From contig NC_084886.1 in assembly GCF_958979055.1 (NCBI RefSeq), positions 43,698,654 through 43,762,653 on the forward strand: a stretch of 64,000 bases of DNA, in the 5' to 3' direction. The notes beneath the pieces are model-generated. The model ran no database searches and had not been told where the DNA came from. It worked only from the letters and a program-made list of their open reading frames with translations. Source of the stretch: Alnus glutinosa. Its lineage: Eukaryota; Streptophyta; Magnoliopsida; Fagales; Betulaceae. A program made the position numbers and the translations under genes. Positions 33,512-51,293 of this stretch are shown piece after piece. The stretch's first letter is position 1, and each line of letters starts with the position of its first letter.

Positions 33512-34139
33512 GCTGTAGGGCTGCATCCTAGGGAAGTTTTTTTTTTGTACAGATTTTCACATTTCTGTATGGGCAATGGTGCCTCAGGCAGTAACAAAAA
33601 CAATGACGACGATGAAGGTGTAGATGATTTAAGGATGAAGATGGTCAAAGAGAGAACTAAGTTTCAAAGTATAACTGAAAAAAATATAATAATTCATGAC
33701 ATTGCCAAGTAATTGTGTTCAAATGGAGAAGATTACAAGGCAGGAACCACATTGTCCATCCCAAGTCCCACCTCAACACCTTCATTTCAATCACAATAAA
33801 CACCCTTTCCCGTACCAAATTTCAACCACCACTGGATTAGAAATAGCGAGTCCTCCTATCGGTGAAAAATGAGTTCGAAGAGTTACAATAAGACTAAATT
33901 TCTAGAAAGAACCCTCAATTATCCTAAAACAGCTATTACCACCGGAAGCAGCAGCAGGCAACCTTGTCAAGAACGATCACATATTACAAATTCCAATCCT
34001 TTCGACCCAACCTCAACTTGCTGTCACCAAAATCATCATAGGAAGCCAGTCTTGACTAAAGTGAGAGGTCAAAACAGCCACTTAAATAACACAAACCACA
34101 AATCACCCTCACTAACAAGAAAAAATAAACAGAAATGCG
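33512..34139 (-). other. 3' flank and probable 3' UTR of the RH40-like helicase
   Basis: No coding exon was seen on either strand. On the minus strand the stretch directly after the helicase stop is AT-rich with possible poly(A) signals. The convergent upstream gene and the LINE derivative end nearby. Confidence 0.4.
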
Positions 34140-39813
<5,674 letters not shown>

Positions 39814-40725
39814 GCCTAATACTTACCTGCAAAATGATAAAACCATCACATAAAACATCAAAATCAAAAACTTCATACCCTTTATTCAACTCAACAATAC
39901 AAACAATTAAACATCTTCCTTGAACACATTGACACAAAACCCAAGCTAAGAAAAAAGCTATATTATCATATATATTCCTTGCTCAAAATAATTCTTTTAT
40001 CTTTCAGTATATAAATAATTACAAAACTATACAAAATATTAATACAATTTTCAAAAAGAAAATCTAAATTCCGCTCAGCCAATCCAACTACTGGTAAGTA
40101 TTGCATGTTTAGATGCCTCAAAAGATAAAATCCCATATTACTTATCAAAAAAAGATAAAATCCCATATTACTTATCAAAAAAAGATAAAATCCCATATTC
40201 AAAGATTTCTCGAGAAATACCGAAATAACATCTTAACAATAAAACCTAGAAGAAAAATGGCATTACACACTACCTTGAACAATAGGCCGTGCCCAGTGAT
40301 TGAACCAATGAGTTTGAGACAAAACGAAAACTAATCTTTTTCTTTTGGAAAAAAAAATAACTACTTCTCGGTGATAAACCCTAGAAAACACGAACACCCA
40401 TGGCATAGATATAACATATAGGCCATTGCAAAAACGCCAAAACAAGGCCCAGAAAACACCAAAAAGGGAAGAGAAAAAAAAAACTATAACAATAAATAAG
40501 AATAAGCAGAGCTCGTTGAAATTACATACCTAGTTGAAGAAATTGTAAAGTTTCAATTGGAAATTCTTCTATTTCTCTGCTCGGTGAGGAGCAACAGAAT
40601 GTAAACCCTAGAATCGAAAAAACCTTCTTCTAGTCCTGCGTGAGACTCGGACTAGAATTGGAGGATGTAAAGTGAACAGATTTTCTCAGGGAAGAGATCT
40701 TGGGAGCATTTCGATGTTAGGGTTA
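39814..40725 (-). promoter_or_regulatory. 5' UTR, leader intron and promoter side of the RH40-like gene
   Basis: On the minus strand a 5' UTR exon ends at donor 40529 (GTATGTAAT). The intron closes at acceptor 39827 (TTTTGCAG), 13 bases before the ATG. The intron contains a tandem repeat (40119-40199). Transcription should start near 40620-40720. Confidence 0.6.
40119..40199. repeat. Three-copy 30-bp tandem repeat
   Basis: The unit AAAGATAAAATCCCATATTA plus CTTATCAAAA occurs three times in the leader intron of the helicase gene. It includes the word TTACTTATCAAAA that also ends the local LINEs. Confidence 0.85.
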
Positions 40726-41885
40726 AGGAGAAATTATCGCCTGGACCGGTAGTCCAGGCTGCGCGATGAGCCTCTAAATATAGTGGTAGTTTCTTTCGCT
40801 ACTATTTTCGCCGTGTACTTTTATATACCGTTCGATATGAGATCCGGGCCCGGGGTATGATCTTTTGGCCTAATCGGAGCATTTACAATTGTTTCTTCAT
40901 AATCATTTTAAATTTAACTTTAAAAATTTTAGCTAATCACTTTTTTAAATTATTAAACAATAAACTCTCTAAATATTTTTCTACTTTAAATAAAATACTA
41001 TTTTTTAATTATTTATAATTAACACTATAAATACCATTGTCTTTAAATAAATTCTATTTTTCTCTACTTTGGTGTAGTTTGCAATAAATATTATTAAAAA
41101 TATATAATATTATCTTTTTGGCTCTTTGAATCTTGAGAAAAAATCCGATCAATTTTATGTTTAACATTTGCTAGAATCTGTTATATGGGCCTATTTGTAA
41201 TTTTTGTTAAAAATATAAAGAAAAACTAAATATAAAGAGGCGATTGGTGAATAGAAAAATAGATTTTCTTGATTTCATAAGATTTTCCATAGAGCTCTTA
41301 ATATTTAATTTGAATTTATCTTTATACCATTTTAATACCTAACTTTGTGAGGATGTAAAAAAAACATGGTGAGGATGAGTTATACAAAATTATGACTTAT
41401 TTAGAGATGACTTTAAGAATTTTTACTAGCAATATTCCTTTAGGAATTTCTAATAATTTCAACTTTGTGATTATATTCCAATTTGAGCATAACTTTCTTA
41501 TACACATGATTCCTTGATAACCTCTACTTTAACCAAAGAAATCACAAAAAGTAAATATAGTAACATATGTTTTTGATTTAATGAAGCGGACAATTTTATA
41601 TGTTTATAATTGATCGTGATTATTGTGATTTTTTTTATAACAAGGAAAAACTTCCGTACACAACTAATTGTAGGGACCATATCCACGTATAAATCGAGAC
41701 TATCACAAAATGTGTGTATTCATTCTAATATATCAATTTTTACAAGTTTCATTTTCATATATCTTCCTAGCGATTTCACCTATTATATTTATTTGGTCCA
41801 TCACTTAAGTATCAATGATTCACGCGCATGCGCGTGATTTTCACACCTTGCATTTTCTGTTATTAGTGCTGTTGATTTTTGAGTT
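40726..41885. other. AT-rich intergenic DNA, no gene
   Basis: Promoter side of the helicase followed by very AT-rich sequence. No exon, RNA gene or clear transposon end was seen. Confidence 0.4.
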
Positions 41886-42056
41886 GAGTAATGCTACACA
41901 TCATCCCCTTGTCCTCCCAAAATTGATGTGGCTCTTAAAATCACCATTAGATCAAAATTCAATAGTGATATATTAAAAATTCAATAGTGATTTTAAGAGC
42001 CACATCAATTTTGGGGGGACAAAAGGAGGACAAGGGGATGATGTGTAGCATTACTC
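41886..42056. mobile_element. MITE with 9-bp target duplication, Mutator-like
   Basis: A 171-bp near-palindrome with ends GAGTAATGCTACACATCATC and its complement. The right arm carries an extra dozen bases (TTTTGTCCCCCC). The exact flanking duplication TTTTGAGTT (41877-41885 and 42057-42065) is 9 bp, the length typical of Mutator-type elements. The preserved duplication implies a recent insertion. Confidence 0.8.
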
Positions 42057-42065
42057 TTTTGAGTT

Positions 42066-42386
42066 TGATAGTTTATTTCTAATTTTTTCTATGTATTTAT
42101 GTTGTTGTTGTTTTCTAATGTCTATATTAGATCATATATGAGTTTCTCCCCATCCCAATCCAGTTGGGTTTCAAATTCATTGACCTTGCATCTATTTGGG
42201 CTGCAACCTTTTCTGAATGCACTCACACTCGAATTTCACCTTAATGATTGCCCTCCAGTGTAATGAAGTGCTAGTTGTCTCTCTTGCTTGGATATTATGG
42301 TTGAGTTGCTTGTATTTGGTTATGTTTTTTTCTCTTTCTCTTTCTTTTTTCTTGTTATTGTTGTTTTTTTTTTTTAAATAAAATTG
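42066..42386. other. Intergenic, no gene
   Basis: T-rich spacer between two MITEs; nothing recognised. Confidence 0.4.
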
Positions 42387-42816
42387 AAACTCCACTTAAC
42401 CCCATTGAATTGTCGATGCTTTTGCAATTACTCTCATAAGCTTAAAAAAAAAACTCTCAATTTAATGTATTCATCTTTCAATTTCATCACTCTAATAGTA
42501 TTTTCCGTTAAATCTTGCCAAAATTTTAAAAGTATATATTTTTTTAAAAATATTAATATATATATTTTTTTCAAATATTAATGCGCGAGTATTTTTGCAA
42601 ATTTTGCTAAATCCTAATTAACACCTAAATTCTTGCAATTTTTTTTTTCTTTGAAAAATAATGGGTATTTTGAAAATGGTAACACCTATCCGTTAATCCC
42701 AATAGATGAGTGAAATTGAAAAAAATTGAAAAATAATACACTAAATTAACAATTTTTTAAATTTATGAGAGTAATTATAAATATGATAAGAATTGAGAAG
42801 GAATTAAGTAAAGTTT
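42387..42816. mobile_element. MITE-like element with long inverted ends
   Basis: Left end AAACTCCACTTAACCCCATT then AATTACTCTCATAAGCTT. The right end, reversed, reads AAACTTTACTTAATTCCTTC then AATTACTCTCATAAATT. The arms are about 55 bp and moderately diverged. It belongs to the same family as 10711-11055. Confidence 0.55.
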
Positions 42817-43380
42817 TTTTAAAAAATAAAAATAAAAAATAAAAAAAACCAATGCTTCGGCTTTCCACTTATCACCTATATAGGCTATAGATAGACGGTT
42901 AAGGGATTCCCAAAAATGGGTTTTAACCTGGAATTCTAGTTCGATTGTAGGGACATTGGGGAGATTGACGGCCCTGATTGTTTACAGGTACGTGACAGAT
43001 TGGTAGACCCGAAAGGTTGGCTATTTAGGTTGCAAAAAAGTATATTGCGCATCTATAAGATACCGATGGACCAGGGATATTATTAGAGGTGTGTCATTTC
43101 AAATGTACGCTAAGGTAAGGTGAAGTGAAAAAATCATTAGTCATATTATTATGGTGACATGTTGACGTGAACAAATATCCTTTATAGTACTATACTCACA
43201 TTTAATTGAGTTGCCGTGATAACGTTGATCCACTCTTCAAATATTTGTTTTTAACAAAGATTAAGGGGTATTATTACATCAATCCGGTGCAAAAAAGGTG
43301 ACATATAGGGTAATTTGCAGGGTTGAGATTTCAACTTATAGTTTTTATTGCAAAGAATATGGTGATGGAGACATGTTATA
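42817..43380. other. Intergenic, no gene
   Basis: AT-rich, with no convincing exon or repeat boundary. Confidence 0.4.
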
Positions 43381-43605
43381 TGCACATCTCGTGTATATTT
43401 TTTGTACATTATTTTTCTAAATCAACCATTAGATCTGTAGGACCCACAAGAATCATGCACATCTCGTGTATATTTTTTGTATATTACTTTTCTAAATCAA
43501 CTATTAGATCTGTAGGACCCACAAGAATCATGCACATCTCGTGTATATTTTTTGTATATTACTTTTCTAAATCAATCATTAAATTTATAGGACACACAAT
43601 GATCA
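43381..43605. repeat. Three-copy 75-bp tandem repeat
   Basis: Units start at 43381, 43456 and 43531 with TGCACATCTCGTGTATATTT. The first two are almost identical and the third is diverged at its end. As 75 is divisible by three, an open frame (HISCIFFVHYF...) runs through by chance of length. The segment AAATCAACTATTAGATCTGT resembles the arm of the MITE at 60965-61074. Confidence 0.85.
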
Positions 43606-43861
43606 TTTCACTTAACGTAAACTCCTATGAAATTTGGCAAATAGCTCCACCTTTTATTTTCTTTTTTCTAAAATTCTTGCCGGATATCGCCAGTAAGTTT
43701 ATATAAATGATCATTGATAATTTGAACTTCGGTTATGAAAACCCGGCTTTCATACTATTTTGTTACGCATGGGATGAAAACTTAACAATAAATATAAATA
43801 TGGTATGATTTTTTAAAAATCATAAACCTTTGTACGAGCAATTAAAGGTGGTATTGTTCTT

Positions 43862-43958
43862 AAATGATAGCTCAATCGGTTGGGGACCATGCCTCATTAT
43901 GCGGAAGTCACTAGTTCGAATCTCACACCTCTTTTTACGTGGACATGTAAAAAAAATA
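43862..43958 (+). mobile_element. tRNA-derived SINE-like unit
   Basis: An A-box-like word TAGCTCAATCGG (43868-43879) and a B-box-like word AGTTCGAATCT (43913-43923) lie at pol III promoter spacing. TCTTTTTACGTGGACATGT and an A-rich tail running into (TA)n follow. It does not fold as a full tRNA, and similar units are common SINEs in plant genomes. Confidence 0.6.
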
Positions 43959-44311
43959 TATATATATATTAGAGGTTGTATTTGGCAAAGGCAAGTAGGC
44001 AACTATGTTTTGGGCTCCACAAATGAAGCCCATGGCAATTCACTTAGAAACTTGGAGCTACTAATTGGGCTTGGACGAAGCCGAACAACATTTGTTGGCC
44101 TCGAAGGGTCCGTATGTTGCTCGATGATCCCACCCCCTTCAGGTTTTTAAATTGAAGGCTTTCCTGCGCCTTCGAAAACCACTGGAACTTTCTGAAACTT
44201 TGATCTTTTCCATTAACAGAGACGGTGGCAGTGCCCAAGAGGTGCGAAAATTAGTACTATAAAGTTATTTGCTAACGAAGTCGACACCTTTGGGAGTTAC
44301 ACAAATCCGAT

Positions 44312-47300
44312 ATGGCTGTGGAAGCCGAGGCAGCAACTGCTCCAGAATTGGCCCTTGCTGACACCGACATCAATTGGGCCAGGTTGCTTGCTCTCTTTCT
44401 TTTTACCTGCTTTTTCTTTTTGTTTTTCGTTTTTGGGTATTGGGTACGACTCATTTTCTCTTCTTCTCAAATTTATTTTTCACTTGATCAAAGTTGTTTT
44501 TGCCATCATTTTGTTTGTGTCGAGAACTTCACTGCATGGACCATTTGACTGTTAGATTTTTACTTATGATTGCTTTTTTGGGGGGTTTAGTGGTGGAATA
44601 GCTTAATGGGATTTGGTGGAACTGGTGCCTAATCTGTTACGGGGATTGCATGGCTGGAGGAAGAAGACAACCGTTAGAATTCTTCCTTCTTTTGTGACTA
44701 GCCGAATACGAGTGGGAGGAGGACTGTCTAATTGGGCTTATCTTTTCGTCAGATTTAGGATTTGCATGGTTATCATTGTTGTCTTAGGATTAGTATTTTA
44801 TTATCATTGTTATTTCATTTTCACCATATAAGTCTATTTAAAAGTATCCATTAGCCCAACAACTCTTGTAGTTAAGGAGGCCTAGGTTACTGTAAGAACC
44901 TGCTATCCAAAAACCCTAGCCTCCGTATTCTTCTTGCCAAGATTTCTCCAACATAGGAAATCAACATAAGAAAGATCCTGCGGGTTTCCCAGTGACCCGT
45001 ATCACGAGTCTGTAACTTAATCATTAAGTATATGTGTGTGCGTGCGTTTGTTATTGTGTTTTAAAGGAAAATAGTATGTTACATGATAAGATACAACAGC
45101 CATGAATGTGTGAAATATAAAAGGAACAAGCTAACTAGAAAGGGTAAAACGAAAAAGAAAGTCACTAAAATTAATTGACAGAGGAGACACAAATGCCGCC
45201 GTCCAATGAGATTGGTTTTATCACTTTATAAAAATTAAAATTAAAAATTGAAATACGAGCAACTCTATTCAACTACAAAGATTTAGATGACTCAGGAGAA
45301 TTATTGATTTGAGTTATCCCATGAGAATCAGTCTTCACAGTTTCCTTATCCAAGTGATCATGTTTATCTTCAATATGTTTGATACTGACTTACTGAGCCT
45401 CCATTTGTTTCAGTTTAAAATAATTTTTCAGAAAAATGTTTTTCATATTTTCTCAGGTTTAGCGCAAAATTGTTAGTGAAAAGAAAAGCTTTTCATAGTG
45501 AACAAAAAACTATATTCCCAAAGAGACAGAAAATGGTTTCACCGAGCAAGGGAGTGAAGGAAACACTTCAAATGGGATATTTTCTTGAACATTTTTAGCT
45601 ATTTTCGGTACTGCAGAAATGGTCTTATTGCTGCCACTAAGAGAAGTCAATTGTGTTGGTCCTGCTGAATTCGTGGCCTTCTAAGCAGAATAGTCATATC
45701 ACCAGGATTGGATTGTATAATTCTTAGAGTGACCAGATTTTGGCGGCACTGTGCCTGCACTGGTCATATAGTTTTATGGTAGGTGAGAATGTTGTAGTTT
45801 CTTGGATAGGTAACATGACATGAAGTAAATCAACGAAAATTTTAAGGTATATCACTTTTAGTTAATATTCAGATAATAAAATTTAAAACATCTTAAAAAT
45901 AATAATAAAATTTTAAAGAACTCTTAAAGATCTTGACCTTTTATTTATTTATTTATTATTTTTTTTATATAGCATTATAGATGTAATTAAAAAAAATAAT
46001 GTTCAGGAAAAAAAAAAAAAAAACCTAACGAATTAACAAATATCATGTAGATTTTAATAAATTTCCCATACTCATTAGCTTCATAAGAAAAGTTTGTCAG
46101 GTCTTAGCTTTATCATTATATATGGTTAATCTCGTTAAAAAGTGCAAGATGAGATTTGAGAATTGAGAGAGAATTTTCCTTCCAAAAAAGCAACCAGAGT
46201 GACGTGGTAATGTTTTAACCTTTGGATTCATTTTGCTATGTGTTTACTATCTAACTTAAAATTGGAGTAAACTTGAGCTATTTGAATGGAAACGATCAAA
46301 ATCAAGTGCTACGATGAAATCCTAAATAAAAGTATGTTCATTACTTAAGCGATGGTATCCATTATCCTTTAATGATCGTATTTTTAGGACAAAGGTTGTG
46401 GTTACAACATGATGAAAGTAGTCATTTACCTTGGTTAAAGCTGTACCTTCCGAATAGACTACACGCCTAAAACCCCTAATCCTTATGAGAAGTTAACAAA
46501 ACATGTTTTATTTGCATGTGAGTGACTGTTTTATAGTTAATATAGTTTGGTACTTTCGATATATACTCTCTACGGAGTGAATAAAGAGTTACTCTCTTAA
46601 TAGAATATTTATAGTGTTAGCAGTTACTTTGGGGCAACATTGTGATTTAGATTTGTTTTTTTTTTGTTAGACCGTTGACTGTAGGCATGCAAACTCAATG
46701 ATTATCAATCAACAATGATGTGCCTCATTTCATGCCTCATGGATAATCATCTCTAGAATTGTGTGTGTAATCATAGAAAGTTGATGTCACCTTGCTCTCT
46801 ATTTGAAGAGGTCAGCACAGGAGTACTGATGCAATGAGCCCATTCTGTCCGAAAAAATGATGAGAGAGAGAAGGACAATAATCAGCATAAAATAATTTGG
46901 ATATAATCTATATTTCTTCCACAATTTCTGAAAGAAAAAAAAATTCATCATAAAGATATGTTAAATAATTTGAAAGTAATTTCATTAATTATTAATCCAT
47001 GAGAAGAGAATGCCCTAGTGCTCTAAATCGGTTTGATCAGTTTTAGTTGGTGAAATAACTCAAGAATACAGTTAGGAAAAATGAACGCCTTGACCCTTTT
47101 TTTTTTTTTTTTAACAAATACTTTTCTCTCCAATTAGACCCTCTCTTCAATTCATGGAGGAAATTTCTATGACTTGCACTGTGTCCAATAAGCATGTTAT
47201 GCGATGGTAGCAACTGTAAGTAGGTACTTGTATGCAATTAAAACTAAACATTGAAGCCTGGTTACTGTAATTTGCCACTGTGCAATGAGTCTTCCTACCT

Positions 47301-47919
47301 GTCCCCCAACAAAAAAAAAATTAAAGCTCAACAAAAACTCAGCCACCCCCTCCATATATACAGTGGTCAGTTAGAGTTTCTTTTTCAAACTGGTTTTATA
47401 TTGCATGTCTTTTATATGTGGGAAGTCTTTGATTTGCTCAAAGTAGGTCTAGAACTAACACTTTTTTATAATCTTATTGGCCTTGATTTAGGTTGGACAA
47501 GACAAGGTTTCATATTATTGGGGCGTTCCTCTTTACAGCCCAGTCGGCCTTGTTACATCCTACAGCAGTTGTAAAGACTAGAATGCAAGTAGCTGGTTCT
47601 AGTCTCTCTCACATGCGCGGTATTTCAGTATTTAAACAGATATTGAAGACTGATGGTATCCCTGGCATCTATAGAGGTTTTGGCACGTCTGCAATCGGAT
47701 CATTGCCTGGTAGGGTCTTGGCTTTGACATCGCTTGAAGTATCAAAAGATATGATGTTAAAATACACTGAAGGTCGAGATATACCTGAAGCAACGCGAGT
47801 TGGCATTGCAAATGGAGTGGCAGGCATGTTCTCAAATTTAGTTTGTTGTGTGTACTATGTACCTTTGGAGGTGGTGGGTAAACTTATTCTTTCCAACTTA
47901 CACTTTTTTTCCTTTTTCC

Positions 47920-47950
<31 letters not shown>

Positions 47951-49242
47951 AGAAATGCGGAAAGATATTTGAAAGGAAAGAAAAAAAAAGATGAGGGAGA
48001 AAAGGCTTGGCATACCCGTAACCAGTAGTATATTTATTACTTCAATACAAAAGTAACAATTGTTACAATTTCAATGTCAGAGTTCATAGATTTTTTTGAG
48101 TTTAATCCCGTTGTACATACAAATGATAGAGCTGAAGAACTCTGTCCGCAACCGTAAAGCCCAATATGTTGTATGTTCTACTATTTTAGGCATTGTTGAT
48201 TAAAAACTTTTCTAGCCTAGACTGGGTTATAAAAACAAGTCTGTATGTGGTTTAGTTTTATATGTGGGATGAAAGACAAAGATACTTGCGAGTTTGGTAG
48301 TTAGAGGCCAGTGTTTGGAATGAATTTCTTTGGGTAAGCATCTTCCATTATGCATAGTTTTCATATTATTACCATCCACCTTTGAAAATAAAGCAGTTTG
48401 TTTTTGTGGAGTTATGTGCTAAATGATCCTCTGATGATGACTTATAATTGTAAGTGATGCAATCTCAGATCGGCCAGAGACTAATGGTACAAGGGCTTCC
48501 TGGGACGACCGTCAGCAGTGGACCATTTGATACTGTACGTAAAGTGATAAAGGCTGAAGGGTTCCGTGGTTTGTATAGAGGCTTTGGATTGACAGCTGTG
48601 ACACAGTCCCCAGCATCTGCACTTTGGTGGGGTGCCTATGGAGCTGCCCAACATATCATTTGGAGGTGCATCTTAATGTTCCAGGGATCTATCATATCCT
48701 ATTACTGTTAAGAGTGTTGACTCAAATGCTCTCTACTTATACTTTTGTCATTACTTTAGAAGCTTGGGCTACAGAGATGAGATGAACAAAAAACCATCCC
48801 ATATGGAGATGGTGACAGTTCAGGCAACAGCAGGAATGGTAGCTGGTGCTTGTTCATCAGTTATCACCACTCCCCTTGACACTGTAAAGACCCGACTGCA
48901 GGTAATCCTCTGTTTCCATTGCAATAGCTCCAAATGATAAAGAACTTCTCTTTCATATATCATGGGTGCGACAACCTGTTGGATATGTCATACATGTAAG
49001 GACTAATATAAATTATTTTGAATCTGGCTCTTACATTGAAGGTCATGGATAATTGTGTTGTTGGAAGACCATCAGTACTCAAGACAATGAGGACACTCCT
49101 CAAGGAATATGGATGGTGGGGCTTCTATAGAGGGTTTGGACCTCGATTCTTAAATATGTCACTCTATGGAACAACAATGATTGTTACCTATGAACTGATA
49201 AGTATGTCGGCCTCCCAGTTCTCTCCTTTTGAAAATGGTTAA
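44312..49242 (+). CDS. Mitochondrial carrier (SLC25A44/At5g15640-like)
   Basis: Five coding exons (44312-44382, 47492-47873, 48469-48665, 48760-48901, 49042-49242) encode 330 residues, standard for the carrier family. Three tandem repeats of about 100 residues, each with two membrane helices, carry the signature in order: HPTAVVKTRMQV (acidic residue replaced, as in the At5g15640 type), VPLEVIGQRLMVQ and TPLDTVKTRLQV. Each is followed by a G-(I/L)YRGFG-type motif. The short N-terminus ends INWARLDKTRFHIIGAFLF. SLC25A44 imports branched-chain amino acids in mammals; the plant substrate is not established, so only inner-membrane transport is inferred. Intron 1 (3.1 kb) is unusually long and holds repeats. 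The last exon's acceptor (CATTGAAG) is weak, but the frame and the family match support it. Confidence 0.9.
45243..45395 (-). pseudogene. Possible terminal exon fragment of an unrecognised gene
   Basis: On the minus strand, after an acceptor-like GTAAGTCAG at about 45395, a frame reads SIKHIEDKHDHLDKETVK, TDSHGITQINN and SPESSKSL to a stop. Its composition is protein-like. Further right (about 45640-45760, same strand) a second stretch reads AGTVPPKSGHSKNYTIQS with frame breaks. I do not recognise the family. Chance is not excluded. Confidence 0.3.
45408..45600. mobile_element. One end of a (G)CTCCGTTTGTTT-family element
   Basis: GCCTCCATTTGTTTCAG followed by TTAAAATAATTTTTC matches the inner side of the right end of the element at 53820-54397. 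No partner end was located, so this is a partial copy and its right limit is arbitrary. Confidence 0.35.
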
Positions 49243-49320
49243 ATCTGAAGTCTTACTGTAGTACGATTGAAATAAGAAGCTTTTCCCTGTGTTAGGACAT
49301 CTGGTGCACATGTTCTGATA

Positions 49321-49446
49321 CTGTTAGAGAAGTCAAAGAAGATTCAAGACCTTCTGACAGTAAAACTTACAAGGATATAGATGAGAAACAACACGAGGAA
49401 ACTAAGGATGATTTATCTTTGAAACCTTCTTTGACTTCTCTAACAG
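49321..49446. repeat. Perfect 21-bp inverted repeat with 84-base loop, downstream of the carrier stop
   Basis: Arm 1 (49321-49341, CTGTTAGAGAAG then TCAAAGAAG) and arm 2 (49426-49446) are exact reverse complements. Pairing stops sharply on both sides. The repeat is 79 bases after the stop codon, so it would fold as a stem-loop if in the 3' UTR. It could be a chance structure, a transposon remnant or a small-RNA precursor. Confidence 0.7.
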
Positions 49447-51293
49447 ATACAATGTCCTTCAGTTCATGGTTTTGAAGCAATCTCAAAATTTATCTTTGAA
49501 ATCCTGATATTTCAAAATATTTACCCATTTAGCCATTCCCTCCTCACGTTGTTTTGGTATTGCCAAGAACCTTGCCTGAGTTTTGATTCCAAAATAATGA
49601 ATGGCTACAGTGTTCCTTGTTGGGGTTTTTTTTCTTTTCAAAAGTATATATATATGGAAAAAAAAACTGTGATTCTTATTTTGCATGCGTGCCATTGTAT
49701 CGTAATTTGGTTCTGGCAGTTTGCTGTGCTATGTAGACTCTGGGTCAGCCCTTCTAATGGCTAGAAATTCCATCTGGTTACCAGCTAATCTTTGTTTCTC
49801 TTTCTAACTACTTCTATCAGAGAGATTATCCGTGAGGCAATAATGAGATCTTGGGCTGGAGGACGTGCAAGTTGTCTTGTGTTAACCCTGATGTCGTTTG
49901 AACTGCAAGGAAACTGATTCTGGCAAGTTTCCACTGCAACTTATTCAATTTCGAAACCGAGAAAATGGAGACAACCCTTCAAGTTTTGTATGACACCATG
50001 GGAATGCCTGGAATCTAGCTGTTCTCAAAGACTAAAGAGAGGTCTTTCAGTTAACTTGAATGTAATTTTGATTGGAAGTGCTATGTTTTAGCAAATGTTT
50101 TGTGCCATTGAGTTTCCATTACTTATTCTTATTTGGTAATTCAATGACCCAACAAGAAGATCGTGCTACTTGAAACGATTTTTGTAAAGACTGGTCATTA
50201 CACCACGAATAGAAGTGCAATTCCGCCACTGAGATGGCCTCTCTCTTGTGGGTGGGGTGGTTGGCTCTGGAGCCTGGAGCCTGGAGCTACTCATGCCAAC
50301 TACAAGAACATCTTATCTATAAAATAAGAGAAATGCTACCTTATACGCAACCATCCCATCCAGTCCTACGTGGCATTTTAATTTTAATTTTTTTTTCTTT
50401 CATTGGAATTTTACTGAGTCTTTTTAAATTTTTTTTCTCAATTTAGAAAATTAAACCACTTTTTGATTTCCTATTTAAATGCACTCTACAATAACTTTAA
50501 TTATCTTTTCTCTATATTATTTAAATATTATTTAAATTAAATGCTAAAAGAAAAAGAGAAAAAAAATTATTTAAATATTGTTTCAAATAAATGTTAGAGG
50601 AACATAGAGGAAATATAATTTTTTTTTTATATTAAAATAATGCTAAGGGAACTACTTTTGCTTTCTTAGATATAGGTTGCAACTTTTGATTCTCTTGGTA
50701 TTTTCTTAGTTTAGGGAACAAGGGAATCCGATTCAAGTGATTGTTTAGGAGTTTTTTTTACATGTATAGAAGACAATGAAATTTTGAGAAGTTGCTGCCA
50801 GTGCTCTACATAGTCGGCACATCTTGCTAAATTTGCCATCTGTCTTTGCTAAAAGGAAATCTTCCATTTACCCACCATTTCAGCACAAGCAATAGTGAAA
50901 GGTTTTCAAACCTCAAGTGCTTGAGGGGAATCAATTGAACTTTTTAATCCTGGAATATGATCTTCCCAATTCCACTTGCAATAGAGAGAATTTTTTTTTC
51001 ATGTTCTAAATTTTGTTATTTTGTTTTGTTGCATCTAATAGGTACACAATGCCATGTCATTTAAAAATTGTAAATGACATGTCAATATTTTTATTATGGG
51101 GCATCATATACACTATTAGATCTGTAAAATTTAATTTGAATTATAAAATAGTAAAAGGGAGACGGTTCTGATCCTACATTCCGGTGTGAGGTATTTAAAG
51201 TGCACTTGGAAGTAATGCCTGTAAATACGTTCAGTGTGAAGGTTGACACTGAAACGTTTTTATTTGTTTAGAGAGAGAGAGAGAGAATATGCT
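49447..51293. other. 3' UTR of the carrier and intergenic DNA
   Basis: The first several hundred bases may be 3' UTR, though a second copy-like CT-rich stretch near 49800 hints at an alternative last exon. Bases 50330-50650 are AT-rich with repeat character. No other gene was found. Confidence 0.4.

Larger units (their letters stand above)
44383..47491 (+). other. Long first intron of the carrier gene, repeat-bearing
   Basis: Besides the minus-strand fragment at 45243-45395 and the element end at about 45408, the intron is AT-rich with A/T runs (46010-46022, 47095-47113). Bases 44860-45010 are GC-richer and look repeat-like but were not assigned. No other exon of the carrier was needed. Confidence 0.5.

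Noticed and set aside
43323-43706. 127-codon open frame with HISCIFFVHYF repeats
   Set aside because: It results from a 75-bp tandem repeat whose length is a multiple of three; no protein features.
43862-43935. Functional tRNA gene
   Set aside because: A and B boxes are present, but the arms do not pair into a cloverleaf and an A-rich tail follows, so a SINE is likelier.
44549-45010. Solo LTR in the carrier intron
   Set aside because: A TG start and CA end can be picked, but no flanking duplication or second copy supports it.
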